From positions 1-47,704 of the forward strand of contig JAFSUW010000016.1 of NCBI GenBank assembly GCA_017450465.1: a stretch of 47,704 bases of DNA, read 5' to 3'. This document shows, piece by piece, positions 1 to 9,620 of the stretch. A program made the translations under genes and the position numbers. Source of the DNA: Clostridia bacterium (GTDB lineage: Bacteria > Bacillota > Clostridia > TANB77 > RGIG9151). The notes beneath the pieces were generated by a model. The model had not been told where the DNA came from. It was given only the letters and a program-made list of their open reading frames with translations, and made no database searches. Each line of letters opens with the position of its first letter. Position 1 is the stretch's first letter.

Positions 1-2146
1 AATAAGTTGCAAATGATTTTTCAATATCCTTATAATCATTTACGAAATCCAATATAAATGTCTTTTTGTTATATGGAGGGCATATCCTATTTAATCTCGA
101 GAATGTTTGAACTGCATTAACACCTTTTAGCTTCTTTAATACATACATTGCACACAATTTGTCTTGATCGAATCCAGTTTGATACTTATTAGCCACTAAC
201 AATACTTGATACTCATCTGTGTCAAATTTTTCAGCTGTTTTATCTTCAGAAAACTTGTTCATAAAACTTTCTGAATATTCTGTAGAATCTCCTTTAATTT
301 TAACCTTACCTGAAAAAGCAACTAATGCATGAATATCGCTATATCCCTTTCTGGCAACATATTTTTCAAATGCAATCTTATATTTTACTGCACTTTCTCT
401 TGAATCAGTAACAACCATTGCTTTGGCTTGTCCACCTAATTCTTGCATAACAGTAGTTCTGAAATGCTCTACAATAATTTCTACTTTTTGTGCTATATTA
501 GTTTCGTGCAATTTTACAAATCTTGCTATTTGTTTCTTTGCTTTATTTGTTTCCAAAGAAGGATCATCAATTATTTTCTTATTAATCTTATAAAACGTTT
601 CATATGGAGTAAAGTTTTGTAAAACATCTAAAATAAAGCCTTCTTCTATTGCCTGTTTCATAGAATAAATATGAAAAGCTTCTCTCTGTCCTCTTTCATT
701 TACCTTTCCAAATAATTGTAATGTAGTAGGTTTTGGAGTTGCTGTAAAAGCAAACATTGAGACATTTGGTCTTTTTCCATTTGTCTTAACTTCTGCTCCA
801 ATAATATCTTCCATATCTATGGCTTCTTCATCGGTTGAACCTAATGTCTTTCTTATTGCATCCATATCTTTACCAGATGTTGATGAATGTGCTTCATCAA
901 TAATAACCGCAAACTTTTTATTACTCAAACCTTTAACACTTTCTACTATATAAGGAAACTTTTGAATAGTAGTAGCAATAATTTTTGTATTACCATTAAG
1001 TGCTGAAGCTAAATCTTTTGAACTACATTTTTCATCCATTACCCTTATTAAACCACTTTTATGTTCAATTCCTGTTATTGCAGCTTGAAGTTGTCTGTCA
1101 ACAACCACTCTATCAGATACTACAACAATATTATCATATATTATCTTGTCTTTATCATCGTGAAAAGAAGAAAGTCTGTGTGCAAGCCAAGCTATTGAAT
1201 TAGTTTTTCCACTTCCAGCTGAATGCTGAATCAAATAGTTCTGTGATGTTTTGTTTTCTTTAACATCTTCTAATATTTTTCTAATAACATCAAGTTGGTG
1301 GTATCTAGGGAAAATTAGTGTCTCCGTTTTCTTCATTTTATCTGTTTGTGGATCTTTTTTCTCTATGAAGATAAACTTGTAAATAAGCTCTGTTAATGTA
1401 TCTTTTGTTAGTATATCTTCCCACATATAAGAAACACTATATTTATCCTTGAATATAGGATTTCCTTGTCCTGCGTCAATTCCTTTACCATTTCCCATAT
1501 TAAATGGTAAGAAAAATGTCTTTTCTCCTTGTAATCTAGTTGTCATATAAACTTCATTTAAGTCCATAGCAAAATTAACAAGACATCCTGCTTTGAACAA
1601 AAACAATCTATTCCTGTAATCCCTTTCTTTACGGTATTGATATATCGCATCTTGATAAGATTGTCCTGCAGGATTGCATTTTAATTCAAACGAAATTACA
1701 GCTAATCCATTAATAAATAAGACTAAATCTATTCTTTGAGAATTATTAATCCATACTTCTTCCATTACAGAAAAAATATTTGATTTATACAATTTATTCA
1801 ATTCTTTATTAATTGTGGTAGCTGGTTTGCCATACATAAGATAAATTTGATAATTGGATATTTCTATTGGTCGTTTTAATACATTTATCAATCCTTTACT
1901 CTCTTTAGTTATTTCTTGATTAATAAAATTTACTAATGTATCTTCCAATTTATCTTTGTATATTCTTCGAAGTGCTTCCATTGTTTCTGGTTGAGTATTA
2001 TTTAAGAACTTAAACAATAACTCCTTATCCATAGCAACCATTCTGTCATAATTCTTGTTTGCATTTCTTATAACATAGCCATTATCCTCTTTTAATCGAT
2101 CCATTATGTATTTTTGATATTCTTTTTCAGATAATATCTGATTCAT
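1..2146 (-). CDS. hsdR: Type I restriction enzyme R subunit HsdR (C-terminus beyond window)
   Basis: Restriction and DNA-translocating subunit of a type I system; with HsdM and HsdS it forms the complex that cuts unmodified foreign DNA. About 715 residues are visible from an ATG preceded by GGAGG (2154-2158); the rest lies beyond the left edge. The N-terminal nuclease has the PD-(D/E)xK pattern (Asp140, then Glu154-Leu-Lys156). The helicase motor shows a Walker A site, HSAGSGKT, with Lys near 314, a DEAH box near 416-419, and the later motif FAFTATPKP. It lies 18 bases downstream of hsdS in the same operon. The reading frame is intact as far as it can be seen. Family assignment is firm; completeness of the C-terminus is not known. 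Confidence 0.95.
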   Translation of the reverse strand, partial: MNQILSEKEYQKYIMDRLKEDNGYVIRNANKNYDRMVAMDKELLFKFLNNTQPETMEALRRIYKDKLEDTLVNFINQEITKESKGLINVLKRPIEISNYQIYLMYGKPATTINKELNKLYKSNIFSVMEEVWINNSQRIDLVLFINGLAVISFELKCNPAGQSYQDAIYQYRKERDYRNRLFLFKAGCLVNFAMDLNEVYMTTRLQGEKTFFLPFNMGNGKGIDAGQGNPIFKDKYSVSYMWEDILTKDTLTELIYKFIFIEKKDPQTDKMKKTETLIFPRYHQLDVIRKILEDVKENKTSQNYLIQHSAGSGKTNSIAWLAHRLSSFHDDKDKIIYDNIVVVSDRVVVDRQLQAAITGIEHKSGLIRVMDEKCSSKDLASALNGNTKIIATTIQKFPYIVESVKGLSNKKFAVIIDEAHSSTSGKDMDAIRKTLGSTDEEAIDMEDIIGAEVKTNGKRPNVSMFAFTATPKPTTLQLFGKVNERGQREAFHIYSMKQAIEEGFILDVLQNFTPYETFYKINKKIIDDPSLETNKAKKQIARFVKLHETNIAQKVEIIVEHFRTTVMQELGGQAKAMVVTDSRESAVKYKIAFEKYVARKGYSDIHALVAFSGKVKIKGDSTEYSESFMNKFSEDKTAEKFDTDEYQVLLVANKYQTGFDQDKLCAMYVLKKLKGVNAVQTFSRLNRICPPYNKKTFILDFVNDYKDIEKSFATY

Positions 2147-2164
2147 ATAAATACCTCCAATGTT

Positions 2165-3460
2165 TTATATTACTCTTTTTTTGCCAGTTACATATTCGAA
2201 TATAAGCGATTTTTTATAGTTTTCTAATGTATTAATCTGTTTATTTTTATTATCTATAATGTTATCTATTTTCTTTTCTATAAAATCAATTTTTTCAATT
2301 ATTTCATTTAGTTCATTAACTGGCGGAATTGCAACATAAAATTCATATAATTGTGGTGTGTATAATCTTGAAAAGCCATCGCCTACACCTGCTCCAATCG
2401 CTTTAAATTGTGTAACATATTTATCTGTTTTCAAAAGATATTGCAAATATCTTGCATTACATATTTTTCTAACAGTATATACTGCAAAATCGGGGCTTGT
2501 TATACCATTATATTCAGAAGCTCCAAATCTAGCTAATCCTGGATTTAGTTTATTGAATACTAAATCATTTTTATACACTTTTTTATAGCCTACTAATGAC
2601 TCTGCTTGCATTGTTCGTTGCTTTAATTCAGAAGAATAAATAACTCCTTTATACTGACTTACCGAAAGAAGTTCTTCACTACCACTCTTGCTTCTTTCAT
2701 TTCTTTCACTCAATACATATTTTAATCTTTTTAACAACCAATTATTAGGTATATACCCTATATACTCAATTCCACTGTCTTTCATTTCAGCATTAGAATT
2801 CAATCCTTTGGTAACCACTTCTGTAATAGTAGATCTTTTATATTGCTCAAGCACATCAATTTGTTTATTTATATCACTAATTAATTTGTCAATTTTAGAA
2901 CAATTATTATCAAGAAAATCAGCAATTTCTTTTTGTTCTTCAATACTAGCAACAGGTATCATTTGCTTACCGAATTTTTCCATAGGAATTCTTAATCTAA
3001 TTGTATTTAATTTTCCATTACTTGATTCTTTAATTAGTATACCATTTCCCAATCCATATAAGCTTTTTTGAAATTCTATCGTTTGAAAAATGTAATTAAA
3101 AAATCTAACATCATTTTCACTATCTATTGGATTAAGCATATAATATACTGGACTAACACAACCATAATATTTTGATATACCAACCGAACCAGATAATATA
3201 TTCATACTATTCATAACAATATCATTAGGATACGCTAATTTATATGCACTTAAGTCTTCTTTTGGCTTATTTCCGCCTCCTTCTTTTTCATCATAAGGTA
3301 TTACACCCTGCTTGGCTGTCAAAGAAAGTATATTAGAAGACTTTATTGGTAAATTTTTTTCATTTCTCTCTTTTAAAACATATTGAATTCTAACTATATT
3401 CCATTGTTCTGGAATATCGCCTAACCAACTTATTCCACTATCTTTCATTTCATATTCCAT
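2165..3460 (-). CDS. hsdS: Type I restriction-modification specificity subunit HsdS
   Basis: DNA-recognition subunit that sets the bipartite target of the type I enzyme. The 431 residues form two target-recognition halves, and both begin with a near-identical stretch: MKDSGISWLGDIP near residue 5 and MKDSGIEYIGYIP near residue 226. Each half ends in a coiled-coil spacer with a Q-I-x-x-L-E-x-Y-K pattern (QIDVLEQYKRS and QINTLENYKKS). The length is usual for the family. The ATG lies one base after the hsdM stop, and its AAGGAGG sits inside the hsdM end, so translation is probably coupled. The two recognition halves differ strongly in sequence, as expected for a bipartite target. The target itself cannot be read from sequence. 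Confidence 0.95.
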   Translation of the reverse strand: MEYEMKDSGISWLGDIPEQWNIVRIQYVLKERNEKNLPIKSSNILSLTAKQGVIPYDEKEGGGNKPKEDLSAYKLAYPNDIVMNSMNILSGSVGISKYYGCVSPVYYMLNPIDSENDVRFFNYIFQTIEFQKSLYGLGNGILIKESSNGKLNTIRLRIPMEKFGKQMIPVASIEEQKEIADFLDNNCSKIDKLISDINKQIDVLEQYKRSTITEVVTKGLNSNAEMKDSGIEYIGYIPNNWLLKRLKYVLSERNERSKSGSEELLSVSQYKGVIYSSELKQRTMQAESLVGYKKVYKNDLVFNKLNPGLARFGASEYNGITSPDFAVYTVRKICNARYLQYLLKTDKYVTQFKAIGAGVGDGFSRLYTPQLYEFYVAIPPVNELNEIIEKIDFIEKKIDNIIDNKNKQINTLENYKKSLIFEYVTGKKRVI

Positions 3461-3461
3461 A

Positions 3462-5537
3462 TTAGTCCTCCTTTAAAAGCTCATTGACTTGATTTTGAAT
3501 ACTTTTTTCAAGTTCAATGAATTTTTCTTTCAAAGAATCACTACTTTCTGGCTTTTGATATTTATAAAAATATCTTGTAAATGGAATTTCAGCTCCTGTT
3601 TTTATTTTAGGTGTTTTAGCACTTAAGTCTTCCTCAAAGAATGCTTTGGCATCTGGAACATGTGGAAGTACTTCTCTTGCCATATATTCTTCAATGTTCT
3701 CGTTCCATTTTACTAATTCAGTATCTTTTGTTTCTTTATCGTATATAATCTCGCCCTTTTTATCTCTTTGTATCTCTGCACTTTTATCCATAATAGATAA
3801 ACCATCTGCTATTTTACTAGCTAATTTTTTATCGTCTATTAAAGAAGTTAATACCATCATAAAATCATCTATATTGTAATAAACTTTGTCAGAGATATTG
3901 TTTTTAAGAGTTTCTATTATAGCATCATACTTTTCTTTATTCTTATAGAAATCCTCTAATTTCTTTTTATCTTTTTCTGTAAGTTCTTCAGCATTTTCAA
4001 GCTCATACACTTTAGCTTCATCATATATACTATTTAATGCACCTTTACTGATCATATTTTCAATTCTTTCTTCTGTAAAAGCATAACTTCTTTGTAATGG
4101 TTGCATAACAGCATATTCTCTATAAATGAATTCTTCATTATCATATATTTTACAATGTTCGTTTTGCTTAAAATCAGCATACAATTTAGTAATATCTTTT
4201 CTATCATCTGGATTTATTTCATTCTTTTTATTTCCTAATGCTTTTCTTAATTTATGGCAATAACTTGAAGCATCAATAAGTTGAATTTTACCTTTTCTTT
4301 CTTCTCTTTTATTAACAGATAATATCCAAATATATGTAGCAATGCCTGTGTTATAAAACAAATCAGTTGGTAATGCAATAATCGCCTCTATTAAATCATT
4401 TTCTAGCATATATCTTCTAATCTGACTTTCTCCTGAACCAGTATCTCCAGAAAACAAAGGACTACCATTCTCAACAATTGCACATCTTCCTAATTTATCA
4501 TCCATTTTATTAATTGCAGATTGCATAAACAATAATTGCATATCTCCAGACGAAGGCAATCCAGCTCCCCATCTGCTATTTGCTTTTGCATATTCTTCTC
4601 TAACTGCTTTCTCCACACCTTCTCCAGCATCTTTTCCACCCCAAGCTGTGCCAAAAGGAGGATTTTCAATAACAAATCTCATCTTTTGCTCTTTGAAGGC
4701 ATCTTCTTTCATTGTATCAACTAATCTTATACTTTCTGCTCTTTGCCCTTTTATTAACATTTCAGCAAGACACATAGCATAAGATTCTGGATTAACTTCT
4801 TGAGAGAATAATCTTACATCTGCAGTTGGATTAAATCTATGTATATAATCATATGCAGTTGAAAGCATGCCTCCAGTACCTGCTGCTTGGTCAAGAATTG
4901 TAACAACTTTGTTATCATCGAATAAGTCATCGCATCCCTCTGCAAGCAAGATAGAAACCATTAATTTGATAATATCTCTACCTGTGTAATGGTCACCAGC
5001 TTCTGCATTTTCAGAAAACTTTCTAATTAGTTCCTCAAAAATATATCCCATCTTGATATTATCTATCTCTTTAGGAGAAAGATTTAATTCTGAAAAAGCT
5101 TTAACAATTCCTAATAGCCTATCACTATTATCCATCTTCTTAATTTGGTCATCAAATTCCAAGCTATTAATAATATTTCTAACATTTGCAGAAAAACCTT
5201 TAATATATGCTTTAAAGTTACTTGCAATATTATCGGAATCATTCAATAATTCAGCTAAATTAAATCTACTTGTATTATAGAATTGATAACCACTATATTG
5301 GCAAAGAATTCTTTCTGGTAGACTTGGATCAGCCTCATATTTTTCTACAACAAAATTTTTGGTATCTTCCAAAGCACATTCAAATCTTCTTATTATAACC
5401 ATAGGTATAATTACATCTTTATATTTATCAGCCTGATATGGACCTCTTAGCTTATTTGCTATTGACCATATAAAATTAACCTCACTTGATACATCAACAG
5501 GTGAGTCATCCCACATTAAATCATTAATTTTTCCCAT
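3462..5537 (-). CDS. hsdM: Type I restriction-modification methyltransferase subunit HsdM
   Basis: N6-adenine DNA methyltransferase that protects host sites in complex with HsdS. The 691-residue protein has an N-terminal helical HsdM region (about 15-150), the S-adenosylmethionine motif LDQAAGTGG near 214-222, and the catalytic motif NPPF at about 292-295. At 691 residues it is longer than the common 500-550-residue form; the extra part is a long C-terminal region rich in charged residues. It is first in the hsdM-hsdS-hsdR operon. A ribosome site, AAGGGG, lies just before the ATG. A promoter of the form TTGTTG-16-TATATA upstream is possible but weak. Confidence 0.95.
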   Translation of the reverse strand: MGKINDLMWDDSPVDVSSEVNFIWSIANKLRGPYQADKYKDVIIPMVIIRRFECALEDTKNFVVEKYEADPSLPERILCQYSGYQFYNTSRFNLAELLNDSDNIASNFKAYIKGFSANVRNIINSLEFDDQIKKMDNSDRLLGIVKAFSELNLSPKEIDNIKMGYIFEELIRKFSENAEAGDHYTGRDIIKLMVSILLAEGCDDLFDDNKVVTILDQAAGTGGMLSTAYDYIHRFNPTADVRLFSQEVNPESYAMCLAEMLIKGQRAESIRLVDTMKEDAFKEQKMRFVIENPPFGTAWGGKDAGEGVEKAVREEYAKANSRWGAGLPSSGDMQLLFMQSAINKMDDKLGRCAIVENGSPLFSGDTGSGESQIRRYMLENDLIEAIIALPTDLFYNTGIATYIWILSVNKREERKGKIQLIDASSYCHKLRKALGNKKNEINPDDRKDITKLYADFKQNEHCKIYDNEEFIYREYAVMQPLQRSYAFTEERIENMISKGALNSIYDEAKVYELENAEELTEKDKKKLEDFYKNKEKYDAIIETLKNNISDKVYYNIDDFMMVLTSLIDDKKLASKIADGLSIMDKSAEIQRDKKGEIIYDKETKDTELVKWNENIEEYMAREVLPHVPDAKAFFEEDLSAKTPKIKTGAEIPFTRYFYKYQKPESSDSLKEKFIELEKSIQNQVNELLKED

Positions 5538-6008
5538 AATTAATTCCCCTTACTTTCAATTAGTTATATACTAGTTTTATCTATAACAACAAGATATATT
5601 ATTTCATCAGTAAAAAATAAAAATTATCGTTTTTGATTCAAGTATTTAATTAAGTAGTCAATTTTGAGATTCTTTCTATTTTAAAAGCAAAGTCGTATAT
5701 AAATTACTAACACTATTATAAATATAATCTCTCGAAAATCACCTTCATCACAAATTTAAAATAAGTATTGCAACAACGCAACTAAAGTCTTACATCATTA
5801 GTTCTTCCTTACTTTCAACCTTCTGCATCACTTTATGTCTTTCTTCAAAAAAACTTTATTGTTATGCTACTATACTTATTGCCATCTTAATGAACACAAT
5901 TGTATTTTCACTCACATTTTATCATATTTATTTATAGTTTTACAAGATATCGTTTTTTCTCCTTGCTATCTAACAAAAATAAGACTATACTACCCTTGAG
6001 GTGTTAAT
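5538..6008. other. Intergenic region between divergent hsdM and acetyltransferase genes
   Basis: About 470 AT-rich bases with no convincing gene. It holds the likely hsdM promoter near its left end and a good plus-strand promoter at its right end. A short minus-strand open stretch near 5790-5855 reads FFEERHKVMQKVESKEELMM but has no start, so it may be a gene remnant or chance. No repeat or RNA gene was recognised. Confidence 0.6.
5963..5991 (+). promoter_or_regulatory. Promoter of the 6009 acetyltransferase gene
   Basis: TTGCTA (5963-5968), a 17-base spacer and TATACT (5986-5991). The start codon lies only 17 bases beyond, so the leader is very short and holds just the GAGGTG ribosome site. 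Confidence 0.65.
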
Positions 6009-6419
6009 ATGATAAAATACATACAAAAAACACCCACTGCCGACGAATTCAACTGCCTTACAAATTCAGTCGGGTGGGGTGTTCGTGAAAAATCTATTGT
6101 AAATAAAGCACTAAATAACACACTTTTTTCACTTTGTGTTTACGATGATGAAAATTTAATCGGTTATGGTCGTATCATTGGCGATGAAACTATATTTTTG
6201 TATATCCACGATGTTATGGTTGTGCCAAAATACCAACATAAACAAATTGGTACCACCATTATGAAACTCTTACTTAACCAAATTGATGAGTATAAAAAGG
6301 TTAATCCTTCTATACGTACATATCTTGGTGCATCTAAAGGAAAAGAAGGGTTTTACGAAAAGTTTGGCTTTATTTCTCGGCCTAATGATGATTTAGGTGC
6401 CGGTATGATTTTATATTAA
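6009..6419 (+). CDS. GNAT-family N-acetyltransferase
   Basis: Acetyl-CoA-dependent N-acetyltransferase of 136 residues; the substrate is unknown. The acetyl-CoA binding motif A is visible as DVMVVPKYQHKQIGTTIM (about 69-86), followed by a C-terminal FYEKFGF segment typical of the fold. It is a single-gene unit, read against its neighbours, between the type I operon and mcrC. Start ATG is preceded by GAGGTG. The gene converges on mcrC, and the two share a palindrome at 6422-6439. Small stand-alone acetyltransferases of this type are common in Firmicutes, and a defence role should not be assumed from position alone. Confidence 0.85.
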   Translation: MIKYIQKTPTADEFNCLTNSVGWGVREKSIVNKALNNTLFSLCVYDDENLIGYGRIIGDETIFLYIHDVMVVPKYQHKQIGTTIMKLLLNQIDEYKKVNPSIRTYLGASKGKEGFYEKFGFISRPNDDLGAGMILY

Positions 6420-6421
6420 AA

Positions 6422-6439
6422 GGGCGAATTAATTCGCCC
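6422..6439 (-). terminator. Palindromic terminator of mcrC
   Basis: A perfect 18-base palindrome, GGGCGAATT/AATTCGCCC, overlaps the mcrC stop codon. On the minus strand it is followed by TTTT. On the plus strand no T-run follows, so it mainly serves the mcrBC operon. A related hairpin ends the YoaP operon at 14301-14316. Confidence 0.65.
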
Positions 6440-7502
6440 CTAAAACCATTTCCATTAAATCTTTCTCTATTTCTTCCCAATTTTTTGATAAATCAATCGT
6501 TTTTATTCTTAATTTTGCATCTGATATTTCACTCTGTCCCATAATCTTCACATCGTACGTTTCATCAATTGGTTCTCCATTTAGTGGGTACAAAAGCATT
6601 CCTGTTAAGTTGCTATCGGTGTTTATTTGATTCATATACGTATACATCTGATACATATTTCCCGATATTAAGGTGCCTTTGCCGTCCATATATTTAGATA
6701 AATAATTTGAATAATACTTTGTGTCTATAATAATTGTTTCTTCTGCGCTTTTTAGCAGTATATCTAGTCGCATTTTCGGAAGTATTTCTTGATTACCATT
6801 ATATAGGTCCCAGTTTAACTGCGTTTGATAACTTACATTATACTTTTTTTGCTTTTCTTCTAAATGATATTTATAAAACTTATATATAAACATTTCATAT
6901 ATATTTTGCATTGTTTTATCGTCATCTAAAATATTTATAAACTTATACGAACCTTTGTCTTCCGAAAGCATTAACGAATTATTAATTAATTCGCATACAT
7001 TTATCAAGTGCTTCGTATACAAATTGTTTTTGTTATAGCGTATATTAAACGTACTATCTTTAATTTCAATTAAGTCTACTTGGTTAAAATACAGCAAAAC
7101 ATTATTTAATTTCTTTTTGTTTTCATCAGTAATTCCATTTGCTCTATATAGTTTTAATGCTGTTGTTTTTATTATTTGGTTTATAATGTTGTTTTCGTTT
7201 AAGATATCGTAATTGCAAAAGGCCTTTGCATTCTTAAAAGACAAATTATTGAGTGAGTTTTTAAAATCTATTTTACCCCTTATGCCTTTTATTTCTTCAT
7301 TTATCTCATTATATTCTTTATACAAGCCCCTTTTTAATATACTATTTACGTTTATCAAAAACAGCGTACTTAGTATGTTTGCCGAGTCAAAATCGTCTTC
7401 GTTATTTAAATTAACATACTCTTCGAAATATGCTTTATCCCAAACATAGCTAAACATATATAAAACATTTTTTATCGGAACTTTTCTTTTTAATTTTTCC
7501 AT
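6429..7502 (-). CDS. mcrC: 5-methylcytosine restriction endonuclease subunit McrC
   Basis: Nuclease subunit of the type IV restriction system McrBC, which cuts modified DNA when driven by McrB GTP hydrolysis. The 357 residues contain an N-terminal McrB-binding region and a C-terminal PD-(D/E)xK nuclease with Asp247 (MRLDILL) and Asp259-Thr-Lys261 (IIDTKYY). It starts 9 bases after the mcrB stop; an AGGA site overlaps the junction. The mcrB stop is TAG and is in frame with mcrC, but both proteins are normally separate and each has its own start, so this is two genes. Assignment rests on the partner and the nuclease motif. Confidence 0.93.
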   Translation of the reverse strand: MEKLKRKVPIKNVLYMFSYVWDKAYFEEYVNLNNEDDFDSANILSTLFLINVNSILKRGLYKEYNEINEEIKGIRGKIDFKNSLNNLSFKNAKAFCNYDILNENNIINQIIKTTALKLYRANGITDENKKKLNNVLLYFNQVDLIEIKDSTFNIRYNKNNLYTKHLINVCELINNSLMLSEDKGSYKFINILDDDKTMQNIYEMFIYKFYKYHLEEKQKKYNVSYQTQLNWDLYNGNQEILPKMRLDILLKSAEETIIIDTKYYSNYLSKYMDGKGTLISGNMYQMYTYMNQINTDSNLTGMLLYPLNGEPIDETYDVKIMGQSEISDAKLRIKTIDLSKNWEEIEKDLMEMVLGAN

Positions 7503-7511
7503 ATTCTTATC

Positions 7512-9596
7512 CTATATATTCTCAATTATTTTCTTTGCTTCTTCTACTTTGTCTTTATCATCATAGAAGTATTCCTCTATAAGTGGCAATATTTCATAAT
7601 TTACTATACTTTTATATACTTCTTCGTTATCGTCATCGCCATTAAATTGGTTTATGAAATAACTATGGCCTATCTTAAAGTCTTTACCTAAAGAGTGTTC
7701 TATAAAGTTATTCAATCTTTTGTATGCTGTTATTATTCTTCCTACAAACACTGCTTCTACTTTTTCATCTTTTATTAAATAATCTTTTAATTTGTCACAC
7801 GTTTCATCGTTTTCAAATGCTGGTTCTAAGTTTATAAAGGCAAATCTACGTCTTAAAGCGTAGTCTATTGTAGTGAGGCTTCTATCTGCTGTGTTCATTG
7901 TGCCAATTATGTATAAATTACTTGGAATATAAAATTCGTCGTCGGAATAAGTTAAATTAATGCTCCATTTAGGATCTCTTTTGTCGCTTTCAATTAGCAT
8001 CATTAGCTCGCCAAATACTTTAGATAAATTACCTCTATTTATTTCGTCTATTATCATGCAATATTTTTTTGGCTCTTCGTTTTGAGTAATAGCTCTTTCG
8101 TACTCTCTTCGTGCTTCTTGAACTAGGTTATAGAACAAACCATTTTTTAGTTCAAAGTTCCCATCATCGTTTGGTCTATAGCCCTGTATAAAGTCTTCAT
8201 ATGAGTACGATTGATGGAACTGCACTGTTCTTATTTTTGAGTCGTCTTTATAATTCATTAAAGAGTACATAAGTCGTTTTGCACAATATGTTTTTCCTAC
8301 TCCTGGAGCGCCTTGCAAAATAATATTCTTTTTCCTTTCTAACGTGTTTACGATATTGTCATACTTTTCTTCTGTCATTAATACTTCGTCTAAGAAGTCA
8401 AATCTCGTATATTCATTTACACTTCGCGTATCTGTGCTTTGTTTTTCATATATTTTTTCTAGTCTCTCAACATCTTCAGGAAATTTAGATATGTCTGTCA
8501 ATGTTTTTTGTGCTAAACCGTGTCCAATATAGTCTGCATGACTTTTTTCTTCATTATATAGCCAATTAACTTTCCTATAGCTTTTGTAATCTTGTCTATT
8601 TTCGTCATATATATAGTCCGATTCAACTACGCCTTTACCTATAATTGTGTCTGTTCCTCTTTTTGCATAAACTATATCGCCTATTTTTAATACATTTGTA
8701 AATTCCCAAATTGCCAAAACATCGTTTTTCCTTGAGGATGTTCCGCCCATTGCTTCTTTTATTTCGGATTTTGACGCATACTGTCTTAAATCACCAAGCT
8801 CAAATTCATCATAGTTTATTGCCATTATTCCTTCGTTATAAAATTCGTTCCATCTATTTGCGTTTTCGCCAGGTGAATAAACCCAAGTTTTTTGTCCTAC
8901 ACTTTGTTTGTTTTTGTCGGTCTCATAATTATTTGCACAGCAAAAACTCCAAAGTAGATTTCCCAAAGTAACCGGATTAATATTTGAAAGTTCCTTAAAT
9001 TCACTTCTTATTACCTGATTAATCAAAAATGAAAGCTTTAATGACGAATAATCTTCACTATATTCTATATCAAATGTATCCAAAATTTCTTTTAAGTATT
9101 TTCTTCCAGCAATAGAAACGAGTTTTTGTGGAAAATAGAAATAAGAAATTTTAACAATATAGCTAGGCATACCTTTTAACGAAGAATAGTCATCTTTAAT
9201 TTCACTAACTGAATTTGCGTTTGCTACAGAATGAATTACCTTAAATACATCTTCTTTTATGTTTTTCCAAATGCGTTCTGGTTCAGTTGTTATACCATTT
9301 ATAGTTGTAAAACTGCTTTTGTCTTTAGAATAATATATTCCATATTTAGCAGACGAGCCACCACCTATACTTGGTCCAACATATTTGTATTTTCCAAATT
9401 CTATTTTATAACATAGAGAATTTTTGTTATTTGTGCCTAAAACATAGTCTTCTAAAGATAAATCTATAAACTTTTCAAGTGGATATTCTGTTACAAAATC
9501 TTTTAAATAATTATTTTTCTCAATAAATTCATCTGATTGCTCAAAACTTTGAATATACTCCAAACAATGTTTTTCAAATTCTTCTTTATTCTTCAT
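7512..9596 (-). CDS. mcrB: McrB-type AAA+ GTPase with EVE-like modified-base reader domain
   Basis: Motor subunit of a type IV restriction system: it recognises modified cytosine and translocates DNA so that McrC can cut. In the 694 residues, three parts are visible: an N-terminal region (1-225) of a kind often found on McrB proteins; an EVE/PUA-like domain (about 232-345), starting TWVYSPGENANRWNEF; and the AAA+ motor with Walker A GAPGVGKT (about 430-437), Walker B and signature IIDEINRGN (near 514-522), and the McrB-family motif MNTADRSL (near 562). EVE domains bind modified bases in a cage, so the target may be other than 5-methylcytosine. It follows an acetyltransferase by 24 bases; AAAGGAGAA precedes the ATG. 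Confidence 0.93.
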   Translation of the reverse strand: MKNKEEFEKHCLEYIQSFEQSDEFIEKNNYLKDFVTEYPLEKFIDLSLEDYVLGTNNKNSLCYKIEFGKYKYVGPSIGGGSSAKYGIYYSKDKSSFTTINGITTEPERIWKNIKEDVFKVIHSVANANSVSEIKDDYSSLKGMPSYIVKISYFYFPQKLVSIAGRKYLKEILDTFDIEYSEDYSSLKLSFLINQVIRSEFKELSNINPVTLGNLLWSFCCANNYETDKNKQSVGQKTWVYSPGENANRWNEFYNEGIMAINYDEFELGDLRQYASKSEIKEAMGGTSSRKNDVLAIWEFTNVLKIGDIVYAKRGTDTIIGKGVVESDYIYDENRQDYKSYRKVNWLYNEEKSHADYIGHGLAQKTLTDISKFPEDVERLEKIYEKQSTDTRSVNEYTRFDFLDEVLMTEEKYDNIVNTLERKKNIILQGAPGVGKTYCAKRLMYSLMNYKDDSKIRTVQFHQSYSYEDFIQGYRPNDDGNFELKNGLFYNLVQEARREYERAITQNEEPKKYCMIIDEINRGNLSKVFGELMMLIESDKRDPKWSINLTYSDDEFYIPSNLYIIGTMNTADRSLTTIDYALRRRFAFINLEPAFENDETCDKLKDYLIKDEKVEAVFVGRIITAYKRLNNFIEHSLGKDFKIGHSYFINQFNGDDDNEEVYKSIVNYEILPLIEEYFYDDKDKVEEAKKIIENI

Positions 9597-9620
9597 TTTA
9601 TTATTCTCCTTTGTTCAAAT

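Noticed and set aside
5790-5855. Short minus-strand frame reading FFEERHKVMQKVESKEELMM
   Set aside because: It has no start codon and is under 25 codons; I could not tell a remnant from chance.
7502-7514. In-frame TAG between mcrB and mcrC could mean a read-through fusion
   Set aside because: mcrC has its own start and ribosome site, and McrB and McrC are separate proteins in known systems. One chance in three gives the same frame.
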